A stretch of DNA of 64,000 bases from Asterella californica (lineage: Eukaryota > Streptophyta > Marchantiopsida > Marchantiales > Aytoniaceae). The notes beneath the pieces were generated by a model. That model ran no database searches. It was not told the origin of the DNA and was given only the letters and a program-made list of their open reading frames with translations. Location: contig JAYKYS010000002.1 in the NCBI GenBank assembly GCA_036924285.1, forward strand, positions 35,324,501-35,388,500. The letters are read 5' to 3'. A program made the translations under genes and the position numbers. Shown in pieces: positions 1 to 12,764 of the stretch. Within the stretch, counting starts at the first letter, position 1. Each line of letters opens with the position of its first letter.

Positions 1-654
1 ACTCCGGCTTCCTGTGAATCAAGGCCTTGGTCTAGCTGTCTATGCCGCAACCTGCGTCATTTTGGACAGTTGTCACTCTGTTTCCTGGACGTCCATCTTG
101 GGCGGAGCGTACATCTACATGCAAGAACGTAGCTCGTACTGCCGGGATGTTGTTTGGATTGTTCTCTTTTCACCGTGCATTGTAGTGAAGGACGTGTTGA
201 TTATTTCGTGTTATTATTGTTCCGGACCCTATCCAGCGACAGTCCAGCCTGCTCGTGTTGACGCATTCTGGACGAGATCAAAGAAGTAAGACCTGACTTC
301 TTTGATATATTTTGAACCCAACAAACTAGACACTCTCCAGAAAAACATTCTTTTCTTGGAATGTTTGCAAATTGTAGGAGTGTCTAACCTTTCCTTTAGA
401 TTTCTATCTTTCCTCTCATGCGTTAGACTAACAGATTTACGTGGTCTCCATCCGATGCTTATTTTGTCAAAATCACCTTCAAGAACAACGAATTCAGCCG
501 GATCTCAAGCACCTCCATAAACTTCTTTGTTCTCTTTGCTTTGAGCATTGGTAGCTCTCGGTTCGCTACTCGTTACTGCAGTGTGAAATACAGATCCCTC
601 TGCACACTAAGCTTACTACACTCTAGCGAGTCACCAAGACCTGATGCCATTGTA
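1..654. other. No recognisable gene
   Basis: Short open frames exist on the plus strand, but none has a recognisable motif, codon pattern or splice structure. I see no repeat shared with the rest of the window. Confidence 0.4.
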
Positions 655-1085
655 TCAGAACTGCTCCTTGGTTGACCTGCTAGACTCACCAACGGACTCG
701 AGAATAAACCAGCGGTTAATTCTGTTGAGGAACTCTCCATGATTTTTAACAACAATCTCTGGAGAAAAATGAGGATCTCTACTGATTGTTAGAATCCAAA
801 CATCAAGAGATGAAGTTGTCACTTGTCGAGTAAGATCTGCTTCCACGTCACGTTTTATTTCAACCTCTAACCTCTCAAGTTCCACTGCTTTGTCAAAGAC
901 ACCCTATGCAAGAACCACCTGTCTAGGTGCTCTATTGAGTCTATTCCGCCGAGCTCGACTTGAGTGTTGTTGTCACGAATGACTACTTGTTTTTCTTCAA
1001 CATGTTTGTCAACAAGAGAAAATACTACAAGTAACGAATGTGGAGCAAGAGTAATCCTCCTCGAGTACACTCTATTACCGCTCAA
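655..1085 (-). pseudogene. Broken open frame of unknown family
   Basis: Two minus-strand open frames overlap at about 867-885 in different phases and read as one protein of about 140 residues split by a frameshift. The first part ends near a W-F-L-H-R-V stretch; the second begins with an E-rich segment (ELERLEVEIKR) and continues to a stop at 655. No family is recognised. It may be transposon-derived, given its place beside a degraded LTR element. Function unknown. Confidence 0.2.
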
Positions 1086-1210
1086 GTGAGACTGAGGAGA
1101 GTCATCGTTTTGAGTTGCTCTGCTTTTAGAAGAGCAGTGAACTAACAGTCAAAGAAGAATCCGAATTAAAACCATAAGTGAAGCCTCTAATATTTCTCCT
1201 TCTCCTGAGA

Positions 1211-1426
1211 ACCGGTGACTTGAGAAGAGAAGTGATATGTGGATCACTTCTCTTCCTACCAGGAGAAGGGGAGCTGAGCAAGGAGTGATCCGTTGATGAC
1301 TTAACTCCAACTTAGGTCGAGGAGACTTGAGCAGAGAAGTGATGCGTGGATCAGTTTTTCTCCTTGATGGACAAGGAGACTTCAAGGAAGAAGTGATCCA
1401 TGGATCACTTTTCTTCCTAGACGAAG
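1211..1426. repeat. Three-copy imperfect tandem repeat
   Basis: Three units at about 1211, 1319 and 1371 share the core GAAGTGATNNRTGGATCA followed by a TTCTTCC-like tract. On the minus strand they encode repeated W-I-T-S-x-L-K-S-P modules in an open frame from about 1149 to 1610. The open frame could simply be a by-product of the repeat. Confidence 0.4.
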
Positions 1427-1643
1427 ATCCTTTGTTGAGAGCACCTCTGTTTGTCCTAGCACCTCCAAGCAAATATTCCTCCGTGTTGTCTTGACTTTCT
1501 TCATCCTCCCCTTTGGTAGGTTTCCTCCTCCTCTTACAACCGTCGCAAAAGATTTTTGTAGCAATGAATTCTCCAAAAACCAAAGTTGGGTTAAGACAAA
1601 TAGTAAACAAACTAGACGACCGAGCAAATAGAGTTGGAGACGG

Positions 1644-3218
1644 TGTCGTGTCGTAGACCGTCCTATCTGAAAATCTATTTCGATGCTTACCATTATCGCT
1701 CCAAAGACACTCATGGGACTAAAAATAAAACTTTTTGCATAATTTCGGATCTTCACTTTCATTGCATCAATGGGTAGAGCTCGTTGTCAACTTCATTTGG
1801 ACGCATAGTGGAGAAGTTACGAGACTCAAAAGATGAGAAAAGCAAGTTAGACCCTAGGTTATGGGCTTTTTTCACAACTTCGGATATTCACTTTCATCGC
1901 ATCAATGGGTAGAGCTCGTTGTCAGGGTTTCCATGGGCACTTTGTCTACTTCATTTGGACGCCTAGTGGAGAAGTTATGAGACTCGAAAGAAGGGAAAAT
2001 CAAGCTAGGCCCTAGTTTACTATTGCTGAGTGGATATTTGTGGCTCCTGGCGCTATACTAAGGACGCAAGGAGCCTGCTAGCTCATTATCTGTGAAAAAC
2101 TTCACGTAATGCGACTGAGGTAAAGGGGCAGCTTAAAGAGTTAACTTGCATCTACGACTTGTCAGTGGACGGTTCGGGAGATTTGGAGGTCCAATGCAAA
2201 CGCGTAAGGCGTCGTTGGGTTCAGATCTGTGCAGGCTACGCATTGGTTAAGACGGTTCATGAAGAGGCAGATCAAGGAGTTCATTCTGGGATAAATTGAG
2301 ACGCATGGAAGGTTTTTGGAGTGTTTCAGTGATCTGTGAAAGAGAGTTGGATCGTTCGGACAGTTCTGGAGTCCAAACTTGCTGTCCTTAGATCTATCAG
2401 GATCAGAGCACTGAGTTCTTCAGGAAATTAAAGACGATACGAAGTTTCATCGGACAATTTGGGAGATGTGAAGAAAATTGACTCACATGGAAGCGCTTAC
2501 GTAAGTTTTTCATTGCCTGCTAGGTCTATCTACTACAGAAGACGGATATCAGATCAGATGATCCGTTTTAGCGGTGTGTGCGGTTTTAAGTCGTAGGGAG
2601 GAGTTTCTAAAAGTTCGATCACCTGCGGTCAAAAATCGACGATATCTCGACTGTCGAGAGTCAGATTTGGGAGTTCTTGAGACCAATGAAGTCAAGAAGG
2701 AAGGCCTTATCAACATCTAACACCGTTTGACGAAAGAAAGAAGTTCTCAATTAGATAGTTTTCAATTCCTTCACAACGGTTTTCATCATTTGGAGTTCGT
2801 TAGAGATCTAGTTGACTATGTACAGCTTGTGATAGCTAGCTTTAGCTAAAGGCTTGTACGTGGACGTTTTTTGGACTTGGGTTGGAATCGTGTGATGCTG
2901 GTGCAGCTCTTTTTGTTAGCAAAGAGATGTTTCTCTTGCTTTGAGCTACGATTCGATGGTTTTGGGTTTAGGTTGAGATTCAGGGACTCATTTTAGCGAG
3001 TTTTGAAACAGATTACAGACCGCTCTGGTTTGCTTCTCAACTTTATGTTCTTAGGGAGAAAGAATCGGCCGTGTATATACATTGGGTGTTGGTATATATT
3101 GCGACGTTCATTTTTGTGCTTGTTTCTTTCTTTCTTGTCTTTGTTCAGCACACTACATCTCCACAGTCAGGAACCTCGTATTTTTCTGGACATCTTTCAC
3201 ACAAAATCTGACACGATA
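1644..3218 (+). mobile_element. Long LTR of a degraded Ty3-like element (5' LTR)
   Basis: The segment starts TGTCGTGTCG and ends TGACACGATA, an almost perfect terminal inverted pair. It aligns along its length with the solo LTR at 9634-11432 and the LTR at 41750-43611. The four bases before it are ACGG. It is followed directly by gag-coding sequence, so it is read as a 5' LTR. It is about 1.58 kb, shorter than its two relatives (about 1.8 kb), so some internal loss is likely. No 3' LTR partner was found downstream. Confidence 0.75.
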
Positions 3219-3289
3219 CGGTGGTGAACTCGACGTGAAGGTCTGAGGTGGAGATTTCTTTTGTGTTTGAACTTTGAAGAGGAGATTGA

Positions 3290-4050
3290 TAATCATGAGT
3301 GGGAGGAGAAAGGTGATGGAAATAGAGGTAGTGGTTCGAGTGGATTGCCGAAGGTGCAATTGGATCTGATGACTGCAACAATGTTTCAAGCTTTCACAAT
3401 GTTCTTACAGTAGCAACAATCTGATGAGCCGAAGGAAGTTTTGACAACAAAAGTGCTTCAAGCGGTGGTCACCAAGATTGACCAATCCGATGATAGAGAT
3501 GTCTCAAGATATCTGAGGCATTATGTGAAGGAGATGGAGCTGAACCGGGTATCAAAAGATGAGATGATTGAGACAGTAGCTCTTGAGATTAGAGATCATG
3601 TTAAAATGCTAACGAAGCATTTTAACAAGGATTGGGAGACGTTTGCTCGTGCCTTGATGGATGAGTACTTCTTGGAGGACTCTGATCAGATCACCAAGAA
3701 GTCATTCTTGGAGTGGGTTGAGCGACCGAGGAAGGGTTTACAAGCTACAGAGTTACTCAAGGAGTTTGAGAAGCAGTTTTCGCGGCCGACTAGGATGAAA
3801 AAATTAACATTGCAGTCCAACAAGACAGAGTTATTTCTTCGGACTGCAGATGAGAAGTTGCAAGAGAAGCAGGAGGTACTTTTGGAGGATCGAGAGGAAG
3901 ACGATGGATTGACTAGTAGTTGGAAGAAAGTGGAAGAAGCGGTTGGTCTGCTTACCAAGAGGGAGCGAAGACGAGAAAAGGTTCCCATTAAGAGATCGAT
4001 ACCAACACCGACTGCTGTAGCATCTGTTTCTGTAGTTCGACCTATGACAC
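3290..4050 (+). pseudogene. gag relic of the long-LTR element
   Basis: Downstream of the LTR, a frame open from about 3290 carries one in-frame TAG near 3411 and then runs to about 4050. It matches the gag protein of the intact element at 21.8 kb and the relic at 39.6 kb. Shared segments include RDVSRYLRHY against RDISRYLREY, the SFLEWVE against TFLDWVE motif, and the NKTELFLRTADE against RKTELFLQATDD block. Reading stops making sense after about 4050, where antisense retrotransposon sequence begins. The zinc-knuckle region, protease and pol are absent, so this copy cannot function. Confidence 0.75.
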
Positions 4051-4801
4051 TAGAAGCTTGCTACTGGTCCTGTCTCTCACCCAAGATAAACCTCTGATGA
4101 TCTTTGATGAAACGCATCATAGAACTAAGAGATCTCAGCTAGACCCAACTCTCAACATACTCATATCACTTCCTCACTCGAGATGTGAACTCTCATGGAG
4201 ACATAGAGATGAAAACACACCCTTTATAGATATGATCTAACGGCTTCCAAATACAAAAAAGGGAGGATGAGGAATCACTCCACAACTCCTCTATTTATAC
4301 TACTCCAGATTTACCATGATAACTACTTATAAATCTGATTTACTATAATTTACCGAGACCAAGTCAAAGATAAAAGTCATAAGTCAAAGATAAATGTCTA
4401 ATAATTTGAATCTTTCTAGAAGTAGAAAGGAATCTTTGAAAAAGAATCTCGGATTGCTCCTTATAAGATAAAGTACTAACACATAATTGAGTCAAAAAGG
4501 TCAACCCTCTTGATTGTTTGACCTTAAGCCTCTACAACCAATAAAATTCAGTCACACATAAGACAAGAGTGTATTATTCACCTACTTGTCATTTTATGCA
4601 CAACCAAACAAAATAGTGATTCTCACACTTAGAATATTTTAATATTTTGTCCTCAAATACCACCAACTCTAACTGTGACTACTCCTAGTTATCTGTCATT
4701 AACTTAGAGTGTTGTCTGACCTTGGGACTTATTTAGAAGACTCACCACACATAGTTATAACTTATCACATATTTACTACTATGCAACCCTTAGGTGTTAC
4801 A
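4050..4801 (-). mobile_element. Probable 3' LTR of an antisense Ty3/gypsy fragment
   Basis: Read on the minus strand, the integrase frame ending near 4814 is followed by a purine-leaning AGTTCGAGGATAAA and then TGTAACACC, a typical plant gypsy LTR start, at 4801. The other end is placed near 4050, where the gag frame of the host element breaks. That boundary is approximate, and I could not confirm a target duplication. Confidence 0.5.
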
Positions 4802-4813
4802 TTTATCCTCGAA

Positions 4814-5735
4814 CTAAGTTTTCACTCCGTCCTCGGAATGAACGATGACTTTCCTTTGATGAAAGAGCTTGAGCTTGTCGTGATTCATCCGATCAAACCT
4901 CCGTCCTCCTAGCTCTTTCAAGTCGTATGTAAAATTACTCCACACCTTCTCGACAATGAAGGGACCAAAATAACATGGAAGAAACTTCATTCTAGCTCTT
5001 TTATACCTCATGGTATAAAAAAACATTACCATATCTCCTTCCTTGAACGGCTTCACTTCTCTCTTATCGAGACGCTTGTCGTAATACTCTTTTTGACGTT
5101 CTTGCGTCTTCTCCATCTAAACCATTGTGACAACTCGTGCTTCCTCCAACTCCAATAGTTGCTCCCTTCTAGACTTCTCTGCTGCTGCTCCAATCAACCT
5201 CTTTAACCTCTTATGAACAGTTTGAAAGATATGTAGATCAAACTGTATCGGTAACCTTGATTCCACACCGTAAACAAGATGGAAAGGAGTATACCCCGTT
5301 GAAGTCTCCGTAGTAGTCTTATACTCTCACAAGATTGCATGTAACCTCTTATCCCAGTTGTGCTTCGCATCCTCCATATCAGCATCCTTGGTCATCGTCG
5401 TACACAAGGTATGATTGGTCTTCTCAGCTAGACCGTTAGCATTAGGTTTGTAAGAAGTTGTCACTGGCGGTTTGATGGAGAAATATTCCAACATAGCGAT
5501 TGTGATGTTTCTCGCAAATTCACCACCCCTATCAAAAACCAACTCAAGAGGACATCCAAATCTAGTAATGATCCGTTCTCATAAGAAACGACCAACCTCT
5601 TCCTCACTTGTGGCTTTAAGTGGTCTGGCTTCCACCCACTTGGTCAAATAGTCGGTTGCGATCACGATATATCTGTTGCCACGAGGTGTTTTGTTTAAAG
5701 GGCCTACATGGTCAATTCTCCACTTCTCAAATGGT
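4814..5735 (-). pseudogene. Ty3/gypsy integrase fragment, antisense
   Basis: Minus-strand frames give a plant-type gypsy integrase. A core with WRIDHVGPL and ATDYLTKWVEAR (first Asp) is followed by FDRGGEFARN (second Asp), NGLAEKTN (Glu), and a C-terminal module with YDKR, EGDMVMFF and GPFIVEKV ending at 4814. There is an in-frame stop (FL*ER) and at least two frame changes, so it is dead. The 5' part of the element is missing beyond about 5735. It lies inside the gag of the plus-strand element, which makes it a nested insertion. Its integrase differs clearly from that of the element at 25 kb. Confidence 0.8.
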
Positions 5736-7283
5736 CATAGCACAGAAACTGATCTCAAGAGAGGAGTGTGTAGTTACTCAAGATTTCTCCTTTAGCCCAT
5801 TTAGCATAAAAGATTTCGTTCCTCAAAGAGATTTACACTAGTATCGCTGCTCTAAGTTCTAAGATCTGTTCAAACACATAAACACGCGAGATTTGTCTAG
5901 AAATCCCGTCTTCTCACAAAACCAAACGGCTTCCAGACCCTTCAGAAGGTACCCTGCACTCAAATATACAAATACAACCTAAAATATCACACGATTACCT
6001 ACTGAGAAGCTCAGGAAGACACTTCCTACTTCTAGATCATGGCTTCCAATCTTCCCACGATGGTCTTCCCGAAGCAATTCTCGACTTCTGGAGGTTCAAC
6101 TCGACTTCTGACACCTCCAGACGACTGTCCTTGCTTTGTGGATGTCAATCTATCAATGTCTGTCATACATTTCTCTTCCAATTTCCAACGGGGTTAGATA
6201 ATTCACAGGACGTATGCCCCTTGTAGTCTTCCCAAGCTTATGTCTACGGAAACGATCTTCCTGCAGCACTACAACGACATCCACCTTCAAAAAAGCTCAA
6301 TAGAAGTCTCGGAAGCTCACTAGAAGAAGATAAGAAGATGAGAAGATGAGAGAAGATGGGCAAGAAGAGAAAATCCAAACAAGAGGAAACAAGATGAAAA
6401 AAGGAAATTAAACTCCGACATGCTTCTAGTCCGGATCTTGACTAACAAGCCATCCCTGCTTGTAGTAATTTGGGGAAGAAGACCACAAATCTACTTACAG
6501 TTACATAGTCTTCTACTCGAGGATGTCATCTTCTTTATGTCAGTCCGTACGTGGATCCAAAGTGCTCCACTGGATGAGACAAGCTTCGACTCTGCACAGC
6601 TTCTAACAATCACCGTCACTCAAGAAGAAGGCTTCTCATGCACAATTGGGTGTGAATCCAAGGAAACTCACTGCCCAAAAGACACAGGCAAAGCTTCTGC
6701 AATCAATTCTGAAACTCAATTCTCCGAGAAGAAGGTACATTAGCTTTGGAAGCTCACTCCCTCCACTTTCTGTTCCTATCCTTCGACACATCAGCTTAGA
6801 AGAAAGACTACACGATGATGTCGTTCCCTGTTCTAGGCTGTCCACTATTGTTGTCTAGATCCTTCGATCTCCTGTTGGGAGCGGAGGTGTAGCTCTACTC
6901 GAGGAAATCTACCTCTGTGCACGTAGTACCTGTGTGGTAAAATGTAGTATGCCCGTACTAAATCCTACTCTGTGTTCTACTTTATACATCTGCACTTGAG
7001 TCGTAGGAGGGAGATCCTCTCCAATCTCAACTCACAACCAGGAAAGATGGGCCGTTGTCAGAGACCACCACCTCACATGCACACGGTTCCTTTCTCAGTT
7101 TGGAAACTTACTACCGTTGTCTATCTTGTCACAAGGATAGTCATCTAAAAATACAAGAGAGTTGTCTCTTTCTAAAATAGTACACTCCGCTTCCTATCAA
7201 AATTTAGACAAGTCAACTGTCTTCTTAACTCTATTATCTACTCCCAATTGTCAGGTGCGATCTCCACTAGTTCCTCTCCTACC
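5736..7283. other. Degraded repetitive sequence without a gene
   Basis: Rich in scattered CTTC, AGAAG and TTCTGG words and short broken frames on both strands. No domain was recognised. Probably old transposon sequence continuing into the repeat-family relic at 7.3-7.9 kb. Confidence 0.35.
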
Positions 7284-7870
7284 TTATCTCTTAAATCGGC
7301 TTCGGATAAAGTAGAAGCCTTCTTGATATTCGGGTGCGGCTGAGATGACTTCCTCCTCGACATTCATGACTTGCTCTTCTGGTGCGGCTTCGGAAGACGA
7401 AAGTGTCTTCTGGGAAGTTGAGTCCACGTGCGCTTCTTGACTCTTTGGAGGCACCTGTTCGACTTTGGGAGCTGAGGTGACCTCACAGTGATCAGATACA
7501 GTCACCTCCTCCACTCGAAACACCTGAGAAGACACCTCTGCTTCCAGTATTCCAGAAGACACCTTGTCTTCCGAGGCTTTTTTCTTGGTCTTCTCGGCTT
7601 CTAGCATGTGAAAGACCTACATCATCACTCCACCGTCCAGGAAGATGGTCTTCCACGAGCGACTCCTGCCTTCACAAGTACAAGGTTACGCGGAGGTAAT
7701 GCTGCCCAAACCTCCTCCAGAATATCTTGGTCCGCGAGGTTCCAGTTCCACAGAAAAAAGTCGAGGTCCAACTCCTTGATGAAAGGTTTGGCCTCCACCA
7801 ACTCTGCTGTCGGTAACACTAATCCTCGAGGATGCATCATCATGTTCGAGCTTCTGTTACACGAAGCCAC
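7284..7870 (-). pseudogene. Repeat-family protein relic (copy 1)
   Basis: The part at 7625-7870 encodes MHPRGLVLP, ELDLDFFLWNWN, ADQDILEEVWAALPPRN and ARGRPSSWT. All have close matches at 20.5-20.74 kb, also on the minus strand, so this is a dispersed coding repeat. After a stop, a second frame at 7284-7607 encodes about 107 residues rich in Glu, Val and Ser without a recognisable fold. The family is unknown to me; the style resembles the poorly characterised plant transposon-associated proteins. It is not intact. Confidence 0.5.
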
Positions 7871-7949
7871 ACATACTTGTTGTGAGTCGAAGGCTCAGTC
7901 CTCCCCAGGTCCTCACAGTCCAACTTCCACTCTCAGAAGACGAACCTAG

Positions 7950-8506
7950 TCTTCCAGAAGATAGCTATTTCGTCTTCTGGGATTCTAACAGTGCTCCCTA
8001 AACACCTCTCGTCTTCCGAGCTATATCTAAACAATCTTAACTAAGCAAGGCATCGCATGGATTCCTAAGAAGACAACCCACCTTGCAATCCATCCTACTT
8101 CCTAACAGAAGATAACAAGATACGTGAGAAGCAGAGTATACAGAAGGTTCACAAGATGGTTGAGGACTCCTGCGATGACAATGACCTCCAAGAAGGCTCT
8201 CGAGACAGCTTTCAATTAACTAACATACTCAGAAGATTTCTTTCAGCCAGGCTTCTCATCACTGGTCTCACCTATCTTCGGCTTCCTACACGCAATCTAG
8301 CCTCACAACAGACAAGGAACATTCATACTCTATTCTTCCGACTTCTCACCTCTCATACACACTCAGAAGAACTTGCTGCATGATAGGAAGACATGACCCT
8401 TGAGCATTCTCTCAAGATTCTGCCAGCACCTCTCTTCTAAGTTCGGGAAGAAGAAGGAATAGACTGCTATGGATCAGACAGAAGAGACCCGTAAAGGATT
8501 GCGGTT
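7950..8506. other. No recognisable gene
   Basis: TTCTTC/AGAAG-rich sequence like that at 6-7 kb, with only short broken frames. Confidence 0.35.
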
Positions 8507-9423
8507 ATGGTTACGCATCTTACTGGCTTGGGGTTCTCTTCTGCCACGAGTCCTGTGATTCAGAAAAAATATGAGAGGTATGTTGAGTGTTACAAGCGCG
8601 CAAGAGAGTTTATGAATGGTACTGGAGCCGGTTTGACGGATTTTGAGATACAACAAGAGATTATGCTGGCGGACAAATTGAATGCAAAGTGTTCATTTTT
8701 CTATCGGATGCATGCATTGTTTGGCAGCAGAGCCAATGTAGATCATCTGGTAACTATGTCTGTCGGTTTGGAAGAAGAAGGATTACATAACACAGTTCAA
8801 ATTTCACGAGAATGTTTCACTGACAAAGAAATTCGTCATGGATATGTTCCTCTGATGACATTTTGGTTATCCTGATAGAGATGTCAGAGAAAGCGTTTCA
8901 GATTTTGAGTTTTGTGCAGGAGAAACTGATAGAGTTGGAGAAGAGGTTGCAGACGATGTCCCGGTTGAAATGAAATCTGTTTGAAGTGCCTCCGCTTGTG
9001 TGGTAGACAGAAACACTTCAAGTGGAAAAGAGAATTTGATTAATTTATACCAAGAGAACTTAAAGCAGAAGGATTTATTTCAAAATTCATAGAAAAGAAC
9101 TTAGAACAAAAAGAGAAGCATTGATTGTTGTTATTAGAGGAGCAAAGAATAATCAGAGAGGAGCAGCGAATCGTCAGAGAAGAGAGACGAGCACGTCTAT
9201 TTCAAGAAAGAGAAAACATGAAAAAGCTAAAATTGAGAGACACTCTTCAATGTTGATAGAATTATCCAAAGACGGAATAAGCTAGCTGAGATTAGAGAGT
9301 TGATGCTCATTTTTGAGAGCAATGAACATCGTGTTGAAACGCAAGAAAGTTTCATAGTAAGGGGTTCAACAGAAGAAAATGCCGAAGTGCAATACGAGAT
9401 CCAATCAGAGTCACAATATGTTT
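8507..9423 (+). pseudogene. Myb/SANT-like transposon protein relic
   Basis: The first frame (8507-8875, ATG start) contains KKYERYVECYKRAREFMNG and then CSFFYRMHALFG. This spacing is like the trihelix/Myb-like protein that accompanies PIF/Harbinger transposases, where a K-Y-K-x-L-x-x-I-L-G-x-G helix is followed by a K-H-x-F-x-x-M segment. A second frame continues (DRDVRESVSDFEF and an acidic tail) to a stop near 8980. Further downstream an E/R-rich coiled-coil stretch (EEQRIIREEQRIVREE) and a final frame ending with TAA at 9423 look like the remaining C-terminus. At least two frame changes separate these parts. A broken Harbinger transposase lies 7 kb away on the other strand; they need not be from one element. 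Confidence 0.45.
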
Positions 9424-9633
9424 AAAATGATACGATGATGTATATCTCAATTTTTTTTTAAAGTTTTTGTACATTCTGTCTTTGATTTGATGTTGTTACT
9501 TTGAGTGTTATAAGTTGCAAGTATGATAACGCAAGTACGTTGCAAGTTTTAGTAGAGACGTGGGGCAGAGCAGAGGAGGCCATCCTCAGTCTTGTAGTAT
9601 GGCACTAAGGACTCCTTGAATTCTGTCAAACGT

Positions 9634-11432
9634 TGTCGTGTCATGGATCGGCTCCTACCTAAAAATCAAATTTCTATCCTTATCAATCCAAAGACGCTCA
9701 TAGGACTAAAAATGAGCTTTTTACACAACTTCAGATCTTCATTTTCATTACATCAACTGACAGAGCTCGTTAGCAGCTTTCCATGGACACTTCATCTACT
9801 TCATGTGGACGCATAGTGATGAAGTTACAAGACTCGAAAGGTGAGAAAATCAAGCTAAGTCTTAGCTTACAGGCTTTTACACAACTTCAGATCTTCACTT
9901 TCATTATATCAAATGATAGACCTAGTTGTTAGCTTTCCATGGGCACTTTGTCTACTTCATTTGGATGCCTAGTGGTAAAGTTACGAGATTCAAAAGATGA
10001 GAAAATCAAGCTAAGCCCTAACTTACTATTGTTGATTGGGTATTTGCGGTTCCTGGCGCTATACTAAGGACGCAAGGGGTCTGCTTGTTCATTATTTGTG
10101 AAAATCTTCACGTATGCGACTGATGTAAAGGGGCAGCTTAAAGGGCTAGCTTGTACCTACGTCTTGTCAATAGACGGTTCAGGAAATTTAGAGGTCCAAT
10201 GCAAACGCGCAAGGCATCATTGGGTTCAAATTTGTGCAAGCTGTGCGTTGGTTAAGACCGTCCATGAAGAGAAGGATCGAAGAGTGTGTTCTAGGGAAAA
10301 TTGAGACGCATGAAAAGAATTTGGAGTGCTTCAATGACATGTGAAGGAGAGTTGGACCGTTCGGACTGTTCCGGAGTCTAAATTTGCTATCTTTGGATCC
10401 ATCGGGATAAGAGCACTGAGTCCTTCAGGTAATTGAAGACGATACGAAGTTTCATCCTGTGATTTGAGAGATGTGAAGGAAATTGGTTCGCAGAGAAACG
10501 CTCACGTCAATTTTTCGTCACCTTCGATATGAGGTTGGGTTGTTCTTCGCGATTAGTGAGCCAAGCTCTTCGTTCTTGATGCCTACGCATAAGAGAAGAT
10601 CGTATATGGATTGGATTGTTGGTTTGGGTGTGATGAGCGAGTTTGAGCCGCAAGGAGTCGATTTACATTAGTTTTTTAGCTTCTTGCGATCAATTTCTTG
10701 TGTGGTTTCGTGAAAGAAACTCCCAAACAACTTGTTCAGAGTCTCGTTGGATTCAAGATTAGCTAGATCTATCTACCAAGGAAGACGGATCTCATATCAG
10801 ATGATTCGTTTGGGCTGTGTTCGTGATTCTAAGCCGTAAGAAGGAATTTTTGGGAAGTTCGATCACCTGCAACTGTGATATCTCGGCTGTCAGGAGTCGG
10901 ATTTGGGAGTTCTTGAGGTCAATAGAGTCACGAAGGAAGACTTTATCGACATCTGAAGACCATTTGCTGAAAGAATGAAGTTTCCAAATAGATTTTTTTG
11001 GTTCCTTCGTTACAGTTTTTGTTCTTTTGAGTTCGTTAGAAATCTAGTTGGTTATGTACAGCTTGTGGTAGCTAGCTTTAGCTAGGGGCTTGTATGTGGA
11101 CGTTGTTTGGACTTGGTTTTGAATCATATGATGCTGATGCAACTCTTTTTGTTAACAAAGAGATGATTCTCTTGTTTTGAGACACGCTTCGATAGTTTTG
11201 GGTCTGGGTTGAGATTCAGGGGCTCGTTTTAAACGGCTTGGTGTAGATTACAGACCGCTCAGGTTTTTCTCTGTTTTGCATTCTTAGAGAAGAAGAATCG
11301 AGAGTGTATATAAAATAGGAGTTGGTATACCTTGCGGCGTTTGTTCTCGTGATTGTTTCTTTCTATCTTCTTTCTATCTCTGTTCGACACACTACATCTC
11401 CACAGCCAGGAACTTCACATTTTGACACGACA
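9634..11432 (+). mobile_element. Solo LTR, long-LTR family, with ACGT duplication
   Basis: It begins TGTCGTGTCA and ends TGACACGACA, a perfect 10-bp terminal inverted repeat, and is 1,799 bp long. ACGT lies immediately on each side (9630-9633 and 11433-11436). There is no internal region, so it is the product of LTR-LTR recombination. It aligns with the LTRs at 1644 and 41750 throughout, for example at CGCTATACTAAGGACGCAAG and the ACTACATCTCCACAGCCAGG region near the end. It is the best-defined copy of this family in the window. Confidence 0.9.
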
Positions 11433-12764
11433 ACGTGCTATTAGTGAAAAGAGACCGTAGAGACCTTGGTCTTTTGTCAAAAGAATGCTTGTTGCCCAGT
11501 ATATGGTTCTCTAGCTCTTGCGGGATCGTGTTACAATTGTTGAGATGGAATGCGTACCTCCGCATGAGCTAGACCTGAGCTCTTGGAGTATGTGCATCTA
11601 CTATTGCTCCTCTTGAGCCGCGACGCGGGAAGTCGATGGTCACAAAAAGACATAGAGATCTGCTCGCCTTGCATTTGAAGTTGGGATTTATTTGTTTCCA
11701 GCCACCCCGGTCATCCGTCTTGTTACGGTTGTCGTTAACTAATGGCATCTGCATTGAAGTCAAACTTTAGCTTATGTCCGATGAATCTTCAGACTCTTCT
11801 ACCATTCTACCTTTAGTGCAATCATCCATTCTCGTAGAGCATGTCACGCCACATGAGGAACAATTCAGCAGCTGTCCCAGTGGTCCGAATTTCATTTTGG
11901 ATCATTGATTCTTACGGTTTGTCAAAGCTGAAGTTCGAGAACAAGTCGGGTCACCTGAATCGGTTGAATCTATGGACATGTTTGAAACCTCCCCAATAAA
12001 GTTCTAAACAGTACGTAGGCTGAAGTTTGCTCTCTCTGAGCCTTTAAAATTTGATGCCTCGTCTATGAGTAAGCAGACGAAGATTTGTTACCGGACAAAA
12101 AGAATATTCGTTCTACTGCCTTCCGATGATGCTTGATACTATTTGGAGTTACCCCTAAGATGAAGCATGGGAGTAACTTAACCTCTCTCTGCCTTCATTT
12201 TGTGGAGAGTGTAAAGTACGAGCTTAGTTCGACACGTTTGTCTTTATCTACTTGTGATTTGACGAACTCTGCCAGAGCTCGAATCTGATCTTCACCAAGC
12301 CTTGGTCCAAACGTGCACTGTCCTCTTGGGTACATTTCTCACCATATCCCTGCCTTAGGTTTCCAACACATCTTTAAGGAGAGAGACATATCTCACAAAC
12401 TCGCTTCCCTAAAACTAACTAGATCTTTATGTCCAATCATCACATTAAAACAAATTGCAGGTGTGATTGGATGTTTACAAAAGAGGTTCAATAGAGTTTC
12501 ATACAGGCATATGATTCTTGCCATAATAGTTGAGGTTGTATATACCGTTGACTGAACTAAGACCATTCCTACAAAGTTAGTAATACCAACCCACCCATCA
12601 GGACATAAAAGTAACGGCAACCGAGCAACAACCATGCTAGATTTCAGGACCTTCAACTAGGCTTCAAACCAATAATCCACCACCAGAACTCAAGAGTTAA
12701 AACTTAGGAGAATTCGACAGGAAAATGAAAGCCATGCTGCAAGGACCCAAATTCACCTAGGCTT
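11433..12764. other. No recognisable gene
   Basis: Mixed-composition sequence between the solo LTR and a SINE. Open frames under 90 residues on both strands have no recognisable motifs. Confidence 0.4.

Noticed and set aside
1..289. 91-codon plus-strand frame at the window edge
   Set aside because: No motif; Cys- and Tyr-rich composition typical of a chance frame.
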